Origin: Ophthalmolycus amberensis
Lineage: Eukaryota > Chordata > Actinopteri > Perciformes > Zoarcidae
Assembly (NCBI GenBank): GCA_024529925.1
Contig: JAFEUB010000795.1
Coordinates: 1,302,001 to 1,366,000, forward strand
Length of the DNA: 64,000 nucleotides
Direction: 5' to 3'
Shown here: piece after piece, positions 47,111 to 58,712 of the stretch
Numbering within the stretch: position 1 is the first letter of the stretch
Layout: each line of letters begins with the position of its first letter
Notes under the pieces: generated by a model
What the model was told of the DNA's origin: nothing
What the model saw: the letters and a program-made list of their open reading frames with translations, nothing else
Databases searched by the model: none
Program-made: the position numbers and the translations under genes

Positions 47111-50100
47111 AATATGGAACCGCCTGCCCAAGAGAAAGCTTTTTCTTTTTACTGATGTGTAAAGCAGAACATGTGTGGTATGCATTTAAATCCATGTAGA
47201 ATGCAAGCCTTTCCAATTACACTTGAAGTGGACTTTCTTCCAGAACATGCTCTTACAGAAGAAGCTTATAGTCCATCGTGGTGGATACACATCTGTGTAG
47301 ATTAACCAAAAGCTACTGTATCACACATTTTGAAATTACACTTATCTTTAACTGTTATTGGAGCTGTTTAGATCACTGAGTTCTCATTACTGCTACCATG
47401 ATTTATGGAGACACAATTTTAACACAATGACACATGCACAATGATATTTGTCTCTTTCCAGCACATGTAATGGTAATACTATGTGTTGCCGGTTTTAGCG
47501 AGATCTAGACCTGTCCTGATAAGACCAAGGTCATCTGTTAGGAGTGTCTGCATAAGAAATGAGTGCAAGCTCCCAGCAGACTCAGCAGGAAGGCAGGAGA
47601 GATGAGTTAATAGTCACCACTCTGGTTTTTAAATCTATCTGCAGTCCTAGTTCCTAAATCCTAAGTCTCTGTCCATGGCTGACACAGAGAGTGAGACTGT
47701 TGGGGAGGGAGAGACAAGAGCAGGAAGACAGGAAGCAAAAGACAGAATTGATGGTGAAAGAGAGACATACCAGAGAATAAAGGGAGTGTTCACGTGGCAC
47801 CGTCATCCATCCTCTTCCCATAATCATTTTCAAAATCATGTCCCCTCTGTAAAGCACGTTTTACTCTTCATTCACACACCAGAAACTCAGATTACCCACA
47901 GTGCCGCAGACTGGTTCCAGAGTCAACTACGTTAGTTAAGTGAATTTCCCCATGTGCCATTTTGGGTGAGCACTAGAAGCCGTCTCCCCGACAGTCTGTG
48001 TCAGTCACAGCTGGCAATGACAAATTATTAAGGTGGATTTGACATGAAATGTTGGCCGTAGTCACCCTCTACCTTTTCTCCACCCATTAGTCTCTGAGAG
48101 GGGTACTTGACAGGGAGTGCCATCAACTAGCATCAGCTCAGGCAGCACAGCTCTCTCTCCTCCCCCGCAGATGCACCTTGGGCCTGCAGTGGTCTCCTCC
48201 TCTCCTTTGTTCGGTGCATCTGTTCAGCGTCAGATGACAGCACTGATTAGCCTCACTCAGAGTCTTAATAAGACAACCGGAGTACAGAAAGGCAGCACAA
48301 GGCGAATACAGACACACAAGCACACCAGATTAGTACATTCCCAGCCTGTATGCTTACCCTACTCCCTTACCCTTAACCTCCGTGTGACTCTGTCCTTAAC
48401 CCTAATGAGGTCTGGAAAATGTCCCTCGCTATTGGTGATTTGTCCAGCGTTCCCAGTCTGAGCGTCTCTCTGCTGTTCTCCATGAAGTCCACAATGCATG
48501 GACTTAGAGCAACTTCTTTTAATTTATTTTATCATGTCTGTAGCATTCTGTTAATTTCAACCTCTGATTTGGTGTACTTTAGAGAGAGTGCAGTGCTTTA
48601 ACTCACCCTGCTTTGAATGTTTTTCCATCCTTTATTTGCAGCCATGCTTATTTACTAAGTGTTCACCTGAATTGCAGGAATTTGAAAGTATGTCCTTAAG
48701 CTTAAAGAATGCTAACAGGGTATTTTGGGGTGTCTTTTTTGACAATAAAGTGGTGTTTTCTCTAAATAAAAAAAATGGAGCAATGGTGTTCCCCTGTCTA
48801 ATTAAAGGGTAAAACAAGAACAAGACTGCTTCAGATATTCATAGGCTGTTTCATAACAGTAGATGTTGGCTTGCAAATTATACCTGTCACTGTATTCACA
48901 TTCTGTGTCACTGGAAGAGTTTGTTTTCCATTATTTGCATGTTTAGTAACATTATAAAGTGCCACAGAACTTAATACATTTCTTTGTAATGGCTAATTGG
49001 CCAGTCTAACAAATCTCAATCAGTGTTTGGGTGATTTATTAAATCAAAGTGTGACATGCACATTTTGGAGCAGCGTAGGAGAAATAAACATTTAGCTGCT
49101 GTTTTTATTGTAGTTTCTAGTCAGATGTGGTACGAGTGGGTGTGCAGCCACAGCTCTCTGTAGGGCTGCGTCCCTGCAGGGTGAACTTCTCCCACTCGTC
49201 TTCACCGTCTCCCCCTCTGCCTCCTGGCGGATGCTCCTCACTCTGATATGTGTGTCCCAGCCCACCTGTTCAGGCCTCATTACTGTCAGGCCTGTGTTAA
49301 TAAATATCCAGGTGTAGAGCGCTCCTCTGTGCCTGTACTTCATCACCGAGGAGCTCAGTCTGCTGGGCGCCCCCTCCTCTTCTGCAACAGGGCTGACAGG
49401 AACCATGATTACACTGTAAGCACTGTAGTTATTCACCTTCTGCCCAAACTCCGACACTGCACTCCATCTTACACATCGGCACAGAGACACACACACACAC
49501 ACACACACTGCTCATGCACATGTACACTCAACCATACAGGAACACACACACGCTGACAAACAAATACTTACAGATATTTGCTCTTTCATTCCCATTATTT
49601 TTCCCTTCAGTGCAACCATTGGTGTGCGGGCAACATGGGCGATCCTCTGCCATTTGCTCTGTAGAAACATCCCTACAGCAATGTTTGATGACAGCTAGTG
49701 TAGGTCCAACACTGAGGTATAAAGTATGCACAGCATTAAAACATATTGTTTAGAAATACTGACAAAACGTACTTTTCTATAACTCACATCACCTAACGAT
49801 AACAAGGTCATGCATTTTATGAACACATGTCTGAGCAAATTGAGCCAATATTCAGTGTGTCATGAAGTCTTAACTCTTTTGAGTGTTTTTTTATGTCTTA
49901 CTTTTTTTTTCTCTGCTGATAGTAAGTATGTCTTCCACCTTTGCATGAAACCTTTGTTCATTTGTAGTCACCAAGACAGTTTTATAAGCAATAGATTATC
50001 CAGCACCTCCTTCAATGCATATCAAGTACCAATGAACTTATTGAAGGAATGTTCTGGATGACTGTCAGTGTCATGAAACAAGAGAGAAGAAGATTACAGA

Positions 50101-52199
50101 ACTAATAAAAAAAGAGAAACCTGGAAAGAAGTTATTAGTTCACTGTACTGACAAAAACATTAAGAAAGATATTATTGCAGTGTTCCCTATATAGTATAAA
50201 TATATATATATATTATATTGTTGTTGAATGCATGCTTATTTTATTGCATAATAACCTGCAGTTTGATGTTTCATTGAATTTCATGTATCTTCAGTGGACC
50301 AAAAGCATTTTGGCATTTTTTGACAGGTTTTCAGAAGCTATATTTGCAATACAGACGTGATAGTTTGATAATCCATTTTTGGGGCTAATCAAATCACAAG
50401 ATTGTATTTGTCTCTTGATATGCACTGCAGACTACTATGAAATATAGAAAAACGAATTAGAGAAGCAATCTAACTGTTTTCTAAGTTCTGAAACCTTCTT
50501 AATCAACAACTTTAAACATTATCACACTTGTTTTTCCATAGTTTTTTAGCTCATGGACAAACTTTTTTTATTGTTGTTTTCATAAAAGTAAGTCAAATAC
50601 CACCCTCAAAGGACCAAATGTGTTGGCCTTTTTTAATCAAAACAATATATATGAACTTTGTGTACAGCATTTAAAATGTCTGCAGGGAGTTCTTTTATAA
50701 TTCAGGTCCTTCTAACATTTGCTGAAGATCACCAAAAATTCTGCCATATTTAATTCATTTTGCTTAAAAACAATCTTGGCAGCCTGTCATGAAATCAGCA
50801 GTCGTGCATCTTTCTATGCAGGCCTTTGCCTCATTGCATGTATGAGGTCAGTGTAACTGGGGTGAGTGGGTTAACCAGGCCTGTGTGAGGGCTCTCGTCT
50901 CAGCAGCTCCTGGCAGACAGGACGGCGATGGCGGTGGCCAGGGGAATGACAGGGAGGACACAACCACTTGACTCTGGAGAAGCAATCAGACACTAAGGGG
51001 TTTAATGCACTGCCTTGGGTCTGAGCCACAGTAATCGGGTTTGTCATTATGAGAGGAGGGCGTCTGGAGGTCTTCAGCGGACAGGGATTAGAGGAGAAGA
51101 GCGGGGACGTAGAGATGGAAAAGAGGAGGAGAGCGGGCAGTGGGAATCTCTGCTTCCGTCGCTTTGGATGTAGGCCTTTCTAACCTCCTCAACTCTCATC
51201 ATCACACTCTCACTGCTCTCACTGATTTCCCCTCACAAAAGTGACAAAGAGAGCAAAGCCTTGAAAGGACAATACTAGAGGGCACTCCCACGTTGTGTTG
51301 CTGAGCTTGTTTTACACCAGACTGCCATGCAGACAATTACAGTTTATTTCTCCAGCAAAAGCTAATTAAGAGAATACACTATCAGTGACAGTGTCTAAAG
51401 CATTTTCTCTCTTTGTTTTTTTGTGCCACCTCCTCCTTTTTCCCTCTGTAATCAGAGAGAAAACATCACCAGAAATCTGATAAATTCCATGAAAATAACA
51501 ATTGTTGAACATTCTGCATAGATGTAACTTATTCCTATGTGTTTACCCAACTCCTAGAAACCGTTCATACTGTTGAGAGAGAGCTCATAGTGCAGTCTGT
51601 GCTCATGTGTCTATAAGAGAGAGAGATGTGGGGAGTGAGTGTGAAGGAAGTCAACCTGTGATGGATGCGATGGCAGATGCTGGGGTAAGAGTTGTCATCA
51701 GCATTCCCGGAGCCTTATGGAAGAGAGCCAGGTACACGGCTTTGATTGGACCTACTGTGCCTGTGCTGTTTGCCACAGCACAGCTTTGATTAGTGTCTCC
51801 ATGAAAATGTATGCCCTATGCTCAAAGAAAACTGGGGGAGTAACTACCTGTCAGGAAATTCACAAACAAAGCTACTTAAAGCACTGGGAACTGTATATTT
51901 TAAAGTCTAATATTCCCCGCCATTTCCTTTCATTTCATTGTGGGGGGCTTGCCAAATCCCTGCTGGTACCCCACCCCACTGCACCATTGCAAAAGGTGCC
52001 CAGATAGGGAGGAGGTACACCGCTATCCCCCACCCAAAGGTAGGTGTGGGAGAAGGTGCTCCCTCAACCACACAACAAAGGCTCTCTGCCAGATGCCGTG
52101 AATACCAAAAATCCTTGCACACAAAATATATAAATTAATCAGAGTGCAGGTAAATAAATAAATAATGTATAAGAGGAGCTAATTAAATGTGTTTATTCC
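47111..52199. other. Long repeat-poor unassigned sequence
   Basis: No gene that I can support over 5.1 kb, and no dispersed repeat recognised. It holds (AC)11 at 49487-49508, a (TA)n run near 50202-50214, and GC-richer blocks at 49130-49450 and 50850-51140. The first of these is open on both strands (138 codons on the minus strand, 102 on the plus) and is discussed as a finding. The second has the look of conserved non-coding DNA. Confidence 0.4.
49487..49508. repeat. (AC)11 microsatellite
   Basis: Eleven AC units, directly seen. Confidence 0.92.
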
Positions 52200-52520
52200 T
52201 GTTATCATATGCTGCCCTCATTTCCACCACTTGAAGTCATGAATCATTAAGTGGCTGCTAAATTGGTCTCTGGGGCCATGCTAGTGGCAGGGGGCGGTCA
52301 GATCCTGTCTGGCAGAAGGCAGGTGTGCAGCGGACGGACGGATGGCCTGTGCTCCTGTAGTCCTCGGACAGAGGGGAAGGAGGCATCATGCTGGGAGGTG
52401 AGTGGCCGTAGGAGAGCCTGTAGCAGAGCGGCTGACAGGACTGGCCGTCACCGGGCCGACTCTGCTTTGATTAATGAGGGCATTTGAAAGACAATTAGTG
52501 GGAGCAGATTTGCCTTCAAC
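52200..52520. promoter_or_regulatory. Candidate conserved non-coding element
   Basis: GC-rich centre (52270-52460) flanked by AT-rich homeodomain-like sites: gaatcattaagtggctgcta at the left, ttgattaatgagggcatttg and gacaattagtgggagc at the right. No repeat is recognised. The open frame of 78 codons through the GC-rich part has no motif. Confidence 0.28.
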
Positions 52521-53279
52521 TACCTTATCAATCAGAACTATTTTAATTCAATGTGTAGCACCCTCTGCACCAAAACAAGTGTGAAGGCATTGTGAGTCAA
52601 GGAAGGAACATGGTGCCAGTCAACAGGAAGTGGGGAAAGAAGGGCTATTATATAAAATGCAGGTGCCATTTCTAGGACATTATACTTTATACATATTAAC
52701 TACACGTTAAAATTAGTAATGGTATTACTTTGTCTGCCTTAATGCATGCTATTCAATTGCTCTTACTCTTATTTTTACAACATATGTAAGACATTATGTG
52801 AAATATATATACTGTGCCATAAGAACAGTTTTGACCCTTGTACAGGTATTTATGTGGTCACGTATCTAAGCCAATGCAACCCTATCGCCAGACAGACCAT
52901 TGATATTGGATTACGTCCAATGACAACATTGTTTAACATCCAGTGCCAACATTTTTGAGTGGAATATAAACTATGATTCCGGTTAGAAAATGTAAACACT
53001 TGCTCATGGTTCAGGCCAGATCATAGTAACAGTTTTCAAAAAAGCTAACATAATTTGTTGGATTGTTACGAGACACTTCTTATTGAATTGGCACTGAAAG
53101 TTGCCGTTGGACATAAACTGTGAGGTACAGAATCATTCAATCTGGACGTAAGGCTTCGGGATACTGGGCTGGTACTCATGTGAGCATGTGATGATGATAA
53201 GCAAATGTTTCCCCAATGACAAGAGACACAAACAGGTCGGCCAAATTAAACCATTTCGAAAAATAAAACAGTTTTCTGA
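52521..53279. other. Unassigned, possibly diverged dispersed repeat
   Basis: No gene seen. From about 52870 (caaccctatcgccagacaga, ttgatattggattacgtcca, catccagtgcc) the sequence resembles the left part of the dispersed repeat that is clearer from 53280. The boundary cannot be fixed. Confidence 0.4.
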
Positions 53280-53810
53280 TCTTACACCATATGGTTAGGT
53301 ACAAAAATGACTTAGTTAAGGCAAAGGAAAGTTCATAGTTTGGGAGGAAATTGTTCCTTTTACCATCATGTTTACGATAATAACCACTTAGATAAGGTCG
53401 GGGAAAGACTGAAGCCATGTTCAACAGTAACCAATGTTGACTGCCAGTAGGAAACGGTAAAGATACAGTGGTCTCCCGTGTTTGAGTCTGGTATTTTGTT
53501 GACCCCTACCTTCTCCCTCTGCTGACTTTGGGGCTCTAACACACTGTCACACTACCTCCTTGTAAGCCCATATGGGCTGGGCACCATATGGTGCAGCACA
53601 CTCAGATAAACAAATCAATCAAAACTTCGTCCTTTGCTCCCACTGGAGAACTATAATTCCTACGGCCACTAGAGGGCTTTGTCACTTGAGGGTAAACAAT
53701 TGCAATTTTGCTGACACGACTGGCGTTTTTTTTTTTTTTGGGAAGACAGTCTCCTTTTAAACTAGATCACACACGAGTTATTTTGCAAGAGGCAGTAACT
53801 GCTACCACGA
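53280..53810 (+). mobile_element. Dispersed percomorph repeat
   Basis: A series of blocks in fixed order identifies it: ttaggtacaaaaatgactta, gttcatagtttgggaggaaa, acgataataaccacttagat, ggtctcccgtgtttgagtct, ggtattttgttgacccctac, ctctaacacactgtcacact, ccttgtaagcccatatgggc, cactagagggctttgtcact, tgagggtaaacaattgcaat, and acacgagttattttgcaaga near the end. I know this arrangement from perch-like fish genomic and transcript sequence. It is non-coding. A T14 tract lies at 53726-53739. Class unknown. Confidence 0.68.
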
Positions 53811-55529
53811 ATAGTCATAGAAATAAGTAGCAGGGAGTAAAATAGCCCACACCCACTGTTAGTAGTATACGGTAACCGTCTAATGTCCTCAACCGGGTTT
53901 GCAGGCAGGTTTCCCTGCTTTTATGTTACAGCTGTAATTGCTGAGGCTTTCTGGAACAACCAACATATTGATTTGTCACCTAAACAGGTACAGACAATCT
54001 TGCAGAAAATCTTACTTAACCTTCCTCCCAGTTGTACTCACGAAAGTCTTCACAGCACATTTTATTCTCAAGTAGCTACTGCCGGCTGCAGAGGTCAATA
54101 GCAGGAGACTTTTTTTGCAAGTTTATGACAGCCCAGAAGAGTGCTCAACATATTAAGAGTTCACTTCAGTGCTGCAGCATTTCATCTTCTTCTATACGGC
54201 CACCTTCTTGCACAATTACACTTGTCAATATTTGAGCTCAAATTATTTGAACCACTGGAGAAATGATGTAGATATGCCAGTGTGCTTAAGAGGCTGAAAG
54301 ATGTGTTTTCATAAAGCCGGAAACAAGCAAGTGAGGAAGTGTCTTTATTGATCCCACTGCCTGTAAATAAAACAGGGGCAACGAGCAAAAAGAAACAACA
54401 ACTCTGGCAGAGAGAACATGGGGAGAAAGAAATCAATGGGTTCCCTCACTGGTGGGTCCTCTCTGGTCAGGCTATTCTCTCACGGTTAGGCTTGTTTCTT
54501 AGGAAGGGAGCATACAATCAACATTCTCTTGATTTTCAAATGTATTTTATATTGGGGTTCTACAGAGCATGCAGCTCATGTGCATTTAACCCACTCAGAT
54601 GAAAAGGAAGTGCAAACAGATGATAGCTTTTCAGCAAAAGATGAAGCATAGTTATTATACAAAATGATTCATGGTTTGTGTTTTGAAAGGGGCACTTCAC
54701 CAGTTTTTCATGTCAAATTACATTTCCAAGCAGTGCAGTCTGTGGAAACAGTTGTTTCAACTCTTCTGTAACCCTGGAGGAGCTTTGTGAACTTTGAGAA
54801 AGTTAGTCAAAGCTAACCCTTTTTTTCAAGGAGGGTCAACAGATGAAAGAAGTCTCAGCTGCAGTGTGGTAGTTGTAGGATCCATTGTTTTTGGAGTTGG
54901 GACAAAAAGTCAAGATTTCTCGTGCAGCACCAACTTCTGTTTTTGTATGTGTTTTTTCTATATTTGTCTAAACAGTCTTTGGCTGCACATTCTTCCATTT
55001 TTATTCTCTCTCACAACATTTTATAAGTTAAGAGTAAATGTTTGGTTTCCTTAGTTGGTGTATTTATTAAGTATGGGCCATATCGTCAGTATCTAATCAT
55101 CTTCTTTTTTTTCAAAAATATAAAAGGATACTCCCAAACGTCTTCTATGTATAGATAAGTAGACTTGGTGTTAGTTTATTGAGAGAATTACAGTTAGTGT
55201 GATGGCCACTGATGTGTGCCATAATCACAACATCCTGGATCTGAGTCTGGCCTAAAACATGAGGTCATTTGCCTTCTCTCTGCCTGTGTCACATTGGTGC
55301 ACTCAATTTCAACAAGGAAAGAGAGCAAAAGAAATGCCAATGAATTGATTTTAAATTTTTTTTAAATTTTTTTTAAATATTGCATCCTAAAGCAGTTCAG
55401 CAGTGGGTTGAGATAGTCTTGAATACAGAAAAAAAGATCCCTAGATAGCATTTGGACATACAGTATATGTGGGGAAGTGACATCGTCTTGAGCACAAACA
55501 AACATATTTAACGGCCCCATTTCCGAAGG
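53811..55529. other. Unassigned sequence
   Basis: No gene seen. An imperfect tandem of TTTAAATTTTT units lies at 55349-55379. Frames of 60-87 codons show no motifs. Confidence 0.5.
55349..55379. repeat. TTTAAATTTTT short tandem
   Basis: Three copies of an 11-base AT-only unit. Confidence 0.85.
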
Positions 55530-55760
55530 CCCAAATTATGGATTTGGCTCCAGTGTGGTTAAAACCAGGCCGGTAGTGGACATCCGCCTCTGCCTGCCTC
55601 TCTGTCTTGTTCCGGCTCACGGGCAATAAGGAATGATGCCTGCCGCCCTCCATTTCCCATTAGCTGTTTTATTTCACGGGAAATTTGCTTCCTGCTTGCT
55701 GTAATTGGTATCTGGGCACCTCCTGATGTGGGCATTAGGATTTTTAATACAATCTTTTAC
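55530..55760. promoter_or_regulatory. Candidate conserved non-coding element
   Basis: GC-balanced repeat-free block with cccaaattatggatttggct, tggttaaaaccaggc, ttcccattagctgttttatt and gcttgctgtaattggtatct, followed by ggcattaggatttttaatac. The textural contrast with the AT-rich flanks and the clustered TAAT/ATTA cores are the evidence; conservation is not tested. Confidence 0.32.
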
Positions 55761-56329
55761 GCAGGTGAGAATGCGCATATATTACCCTTTCAGTAGCACA
55801 TTATTTGATTGTCATTCACTATTATTTACCCATAGACTGTGTGAAACAAAGTTAAAGATTGTGGCTATTGTTATTAGCTAAATACAAGTGGCTGTAACTT
55901 TCTTTCCACATCCATACTGCAAAATGATGATAATAACGTCATCTGAAGACCTAAAAACTTTGGTGTTTAAGTATCGGCATAAGCATATAATAGTGAATGA
56001 TTTCTTTCCTTTTCTCTTGTATCTAAAGATACAGCCCATGTGGTGAAACTGAATACACGAAAAAATTCACAACAATGACAGGGCCACATCCACAAAATGT
56101 TCTTCAAGAACATTTGTCCATGTAGCAAGAAAAAAGAGTTAATCTCACCTCCTGGTAATTAACTCTCCCTTTGACCTTTTCATTTATTGCATAGTGCATT
56201 TCTAAGGGTTTGGTTACTGCACATTGGTAGTCAATTGTGTGTTTGGAATTCAAGGCACATGCAGTACTGAATGGTAGAATTGCAGCAAGTCTTTCTCCAG
56301 CAGCGGCCAGAACCGGATGCCATAATGAT
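55761..56329. other. Unassigned AT-rich sequence
   Basis: Nothing recognisable: no gene, no repeat family, no microsatellite of note. Confidence 0.5.
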
Positions 56330-56960
56330 ATTCATTTTCAAACAGGAGAACATACTAATGGGCAATTAAGATGATCAAGCCTGCCAAGATACACGTGAAG
56401 AACGGAGTGCTGGTGCCAGTGATTACGTGTCCTCCGCCCCTGCCTCCTTCCTGCGCTGGCCCGGGCTTTGTCTTATGTGTGTGCATAAGTAGCAGGGAGG
56501 GAAAGAGGGAAAAGGCTCCAAAAGCACAATATAATTGAACTTTCCACATTATTTCTCACTAATATGTGCTGCCACTTGGTCTCATTAGTGGAATGATGTG
56601 CTCTGCCATTCTGGAATGAACTCTTTGCCCGAGTAATTAAGGCTCCTAAAGTTTCTAGTCCTTTGTTTAAAGAATTCGTCCTTGTGCTCTCCATGCCCCA
56701 TCAGCTGCCTAATTAGCAGGACCTTTGTGTGATTAAAAATTCTCACAGAGATTCCGTTGGATATTTTCCTCTGTTAATGAGTGTTTGTGGACAGCTGGGA
56801 ACGGGCGCAGGCTCCCTCCTCGTAAGACCTCCTGTGCATTGGGCAGACCTCTGTCAGGGCCCGAGAGTGAGAGCTGTCATTTCCGTAATAGGGATGGAAA
56901 TTGGTCAGAACCTACCGAGGCCCCCTGCAGGAATGGAAATGCCTTGAAATATAAAAGAGG
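56330..56960. promoter_or_regulatory. Large candidate conserved non-coding element
   Basis: About 630 repeat-free bases dense in recognisable binding-site types: GGGCAATTAAGATGATCAAG near 56361, TEAD-like GGAATG sites at about 56590 and 56612 (gtggaatgatg, ctggaatgaac), gagtaattaaggctcc near 56632, a SOX-like CCTTTGTTTAAAG near 56659, and gcctaattagcaggacc near 56707. It is the densest such block in the window. These are direct motif observations; enhancer activity, target gene and conservation are inference. Confidence 0.4.
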
Positions 56961-57197
56961 ATGAATATTCATATTTCTTCCACTTTGATAAAAAAAGATG
57001 CTGAGTATTAATACACATGTCTGTCAGTTAAAGCAGAACCAGGAACTCTGTGTGCTATGTCTCCCCATTAGCCCGTGGCTTCATTTGCTATTATCCTCAG
57101 GTTCCTTTTCTCCCTAGAGCTGGGGTCACCCTCTCCACTGAGAATTGCACATTGGCGTCTTTCCTTTTGTTACAATTCTCCGACTTAGTGAGTGTTT

Positions 57198-57232
<35 letters not shown>

Positions 57233-57966
57233 CCGTGAAAGAGCCAGAAAGACATTTAATGAAGCCCACTCGGAAGTTAGGTAAGCAGGGGTCAAATCCA
57301 AATGAAACGAACAAGCTTGCTACTTGCGCAGCAGGAGGACAGCAGAAATCCAGAGGAAGAAAAAGAAGCAACGTTGGGAGGAAAAGGACTGGAGAAGAAG
57401 CAGTCCACATTGCTTTAGCTGCCTGAGACGGATGCCCTTCAGCCTTGAAGCCGATTCCTCGCTTCCAATCTGTCTTCATTTGTTTCAGAAAAAATGTTAA
57501 TGCACTTGTTCATACAATATTCTCATATCTATATTTCAGTAATGAGATGAATGTTTTTCACATGGGAAGATCTCTTCAGTCCACGGCTAAAACAAACGCT
57601 GCCCCGCTATGAGGAGAGAAGATGACGCCCTCAAAGCCGGATGTGTCAAAAGTGTCGCTTTGGAGGCTGGAGGCAGAGAGAAAATCAAAGTAATGATACA
57701 ACTTGACTTGCACATGGACAAACTGTTCAACCATGTGATGGGGCACCGAAAAAGATTTTTTTTTTAAACATCATTATGAACACAGATGGGCTTATTATGT
57801 TTCTATTTATTTATTTATTTTAAACCTGGATCTCCAGAGAAAAAGACAGCTATGTCATCGTCATCATGGCGGAATTTACAACTACAACGATATTTACAAC
57901 TGAAAGGGCACATTAAGCTTTTCAGATAAAATCCATTCAAATTCTGCAAGAACAATGGAAACAGAA
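56961..57966. other. Unassigned sequence with GA microsatellite
   Basis: No gene seen. (GA)15 lies at 57200-57229 and a (TATT)n run at about 57802-57820. The two opposing frames of 93 and 117 codons across the GA run are artefacts of the repeat. Confidence 0.5.
57200..57229. repeat. (GA)15 microsatellite
   Basis: Fifteen uninterrupted GA units. Confidence 0.95.
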
Positions 57967-57974
57967 ACGATTAT

Positions 57975-58704
57975 GGTAGCACTTTATAATAACTACACAC
58001 TATGAAGCATTAGTTAAGTATGAGTAAACACTTAATTCATCATTTATAAAGCATTGTTCCTACATTAATAATTCATTAGTATGCAGTTCATAACAACAGT
58101 TGTAAATGTTTCATTCTTGATCAATAAGCCCGTCTATTATGTGTTTCACTATTGTGTTTTCATACTTTATACATGATGGATTCCCCATTTGTAAATGAAA
58201 TATTATATATTTTATAAACCAATTATTAAGGAGTTGTAGATGATTAATAAGATAATTTATAAAGTGTTAGTAAATGATTAATAAGTTATTTAGATGTACA
58301 TTATTCATGCATTTATATATATAATGGTTAGGGACTATGTTAATATATGCTTTATGAACGCATATTAATACTGCAATTCATCATTAATTCATGATTTATT
58401 AAGGTATACTACTCGTTAGAAAGTGTTTTATGTGACCTCATCTAAAGTGAGGACTATTTATGCCTTATAAAGCATTTATTAAGTATATTGTGTGACCTCA
58501 TCTAAAGTGAGGACTATTTATGCCTTACAAAGCATTTATAAATGACATTGAAAGGCCAGCAGTGCCTCAAAACACATAGTTTTTGAACAGAACAGGCAAA
58601 TAGACACAACACAAAGTGATCAAAAACATAATATTTATTGCAAGATGCAAACAATATACTGTTAAATAATGCTTCATAGTGTGTAGTTATTATAAAGTGC
58701 TACC
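57975..58704. mobile_element. 730-bp miniature transposon with 39-bp terminal inverted repeats
   Basis: The left terminus 57974-58012 (tggtagcactttataataac then tacacactatgaagcatta) is a perfect 39-base inverse of 58667-58705. Immediately outside are acgattat (57967-57974) and acgattgg (58705-58712), an eight-base direct repeat matching at six positions, which suggests a hAT-type target duplication. The interior is AT-rich with many variants of ttataaagcatttattaa, and carries a 60-base tandem duplication at 58431-58550. No transposase frame is present. Perfect termini argue for a younger copy than the other DNA elements in this window. Confidence 0.88.
58431..58550. repeat. 60-bp tandem duplication inside the miniature transposon
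   Basis: Two adjacent 60-base units (58431-58490 and 58491-58550), each starting tgtgacctcatctaaagtga, differ at about five positions, mostly near the unit ends. Each unit also contains a small inverted motif cctca...tgagg. Confidence 0.92.
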
Positions 58705-58712
58705 ACGATTGG

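Noticed and set aside
57126..57479. 117-codon minus-strand and 93-codon plus-strand frames
   Set aside because: Both depend on the (GA)15 repeat (serine/leucine or glutamate/arginine runs), with no other features.
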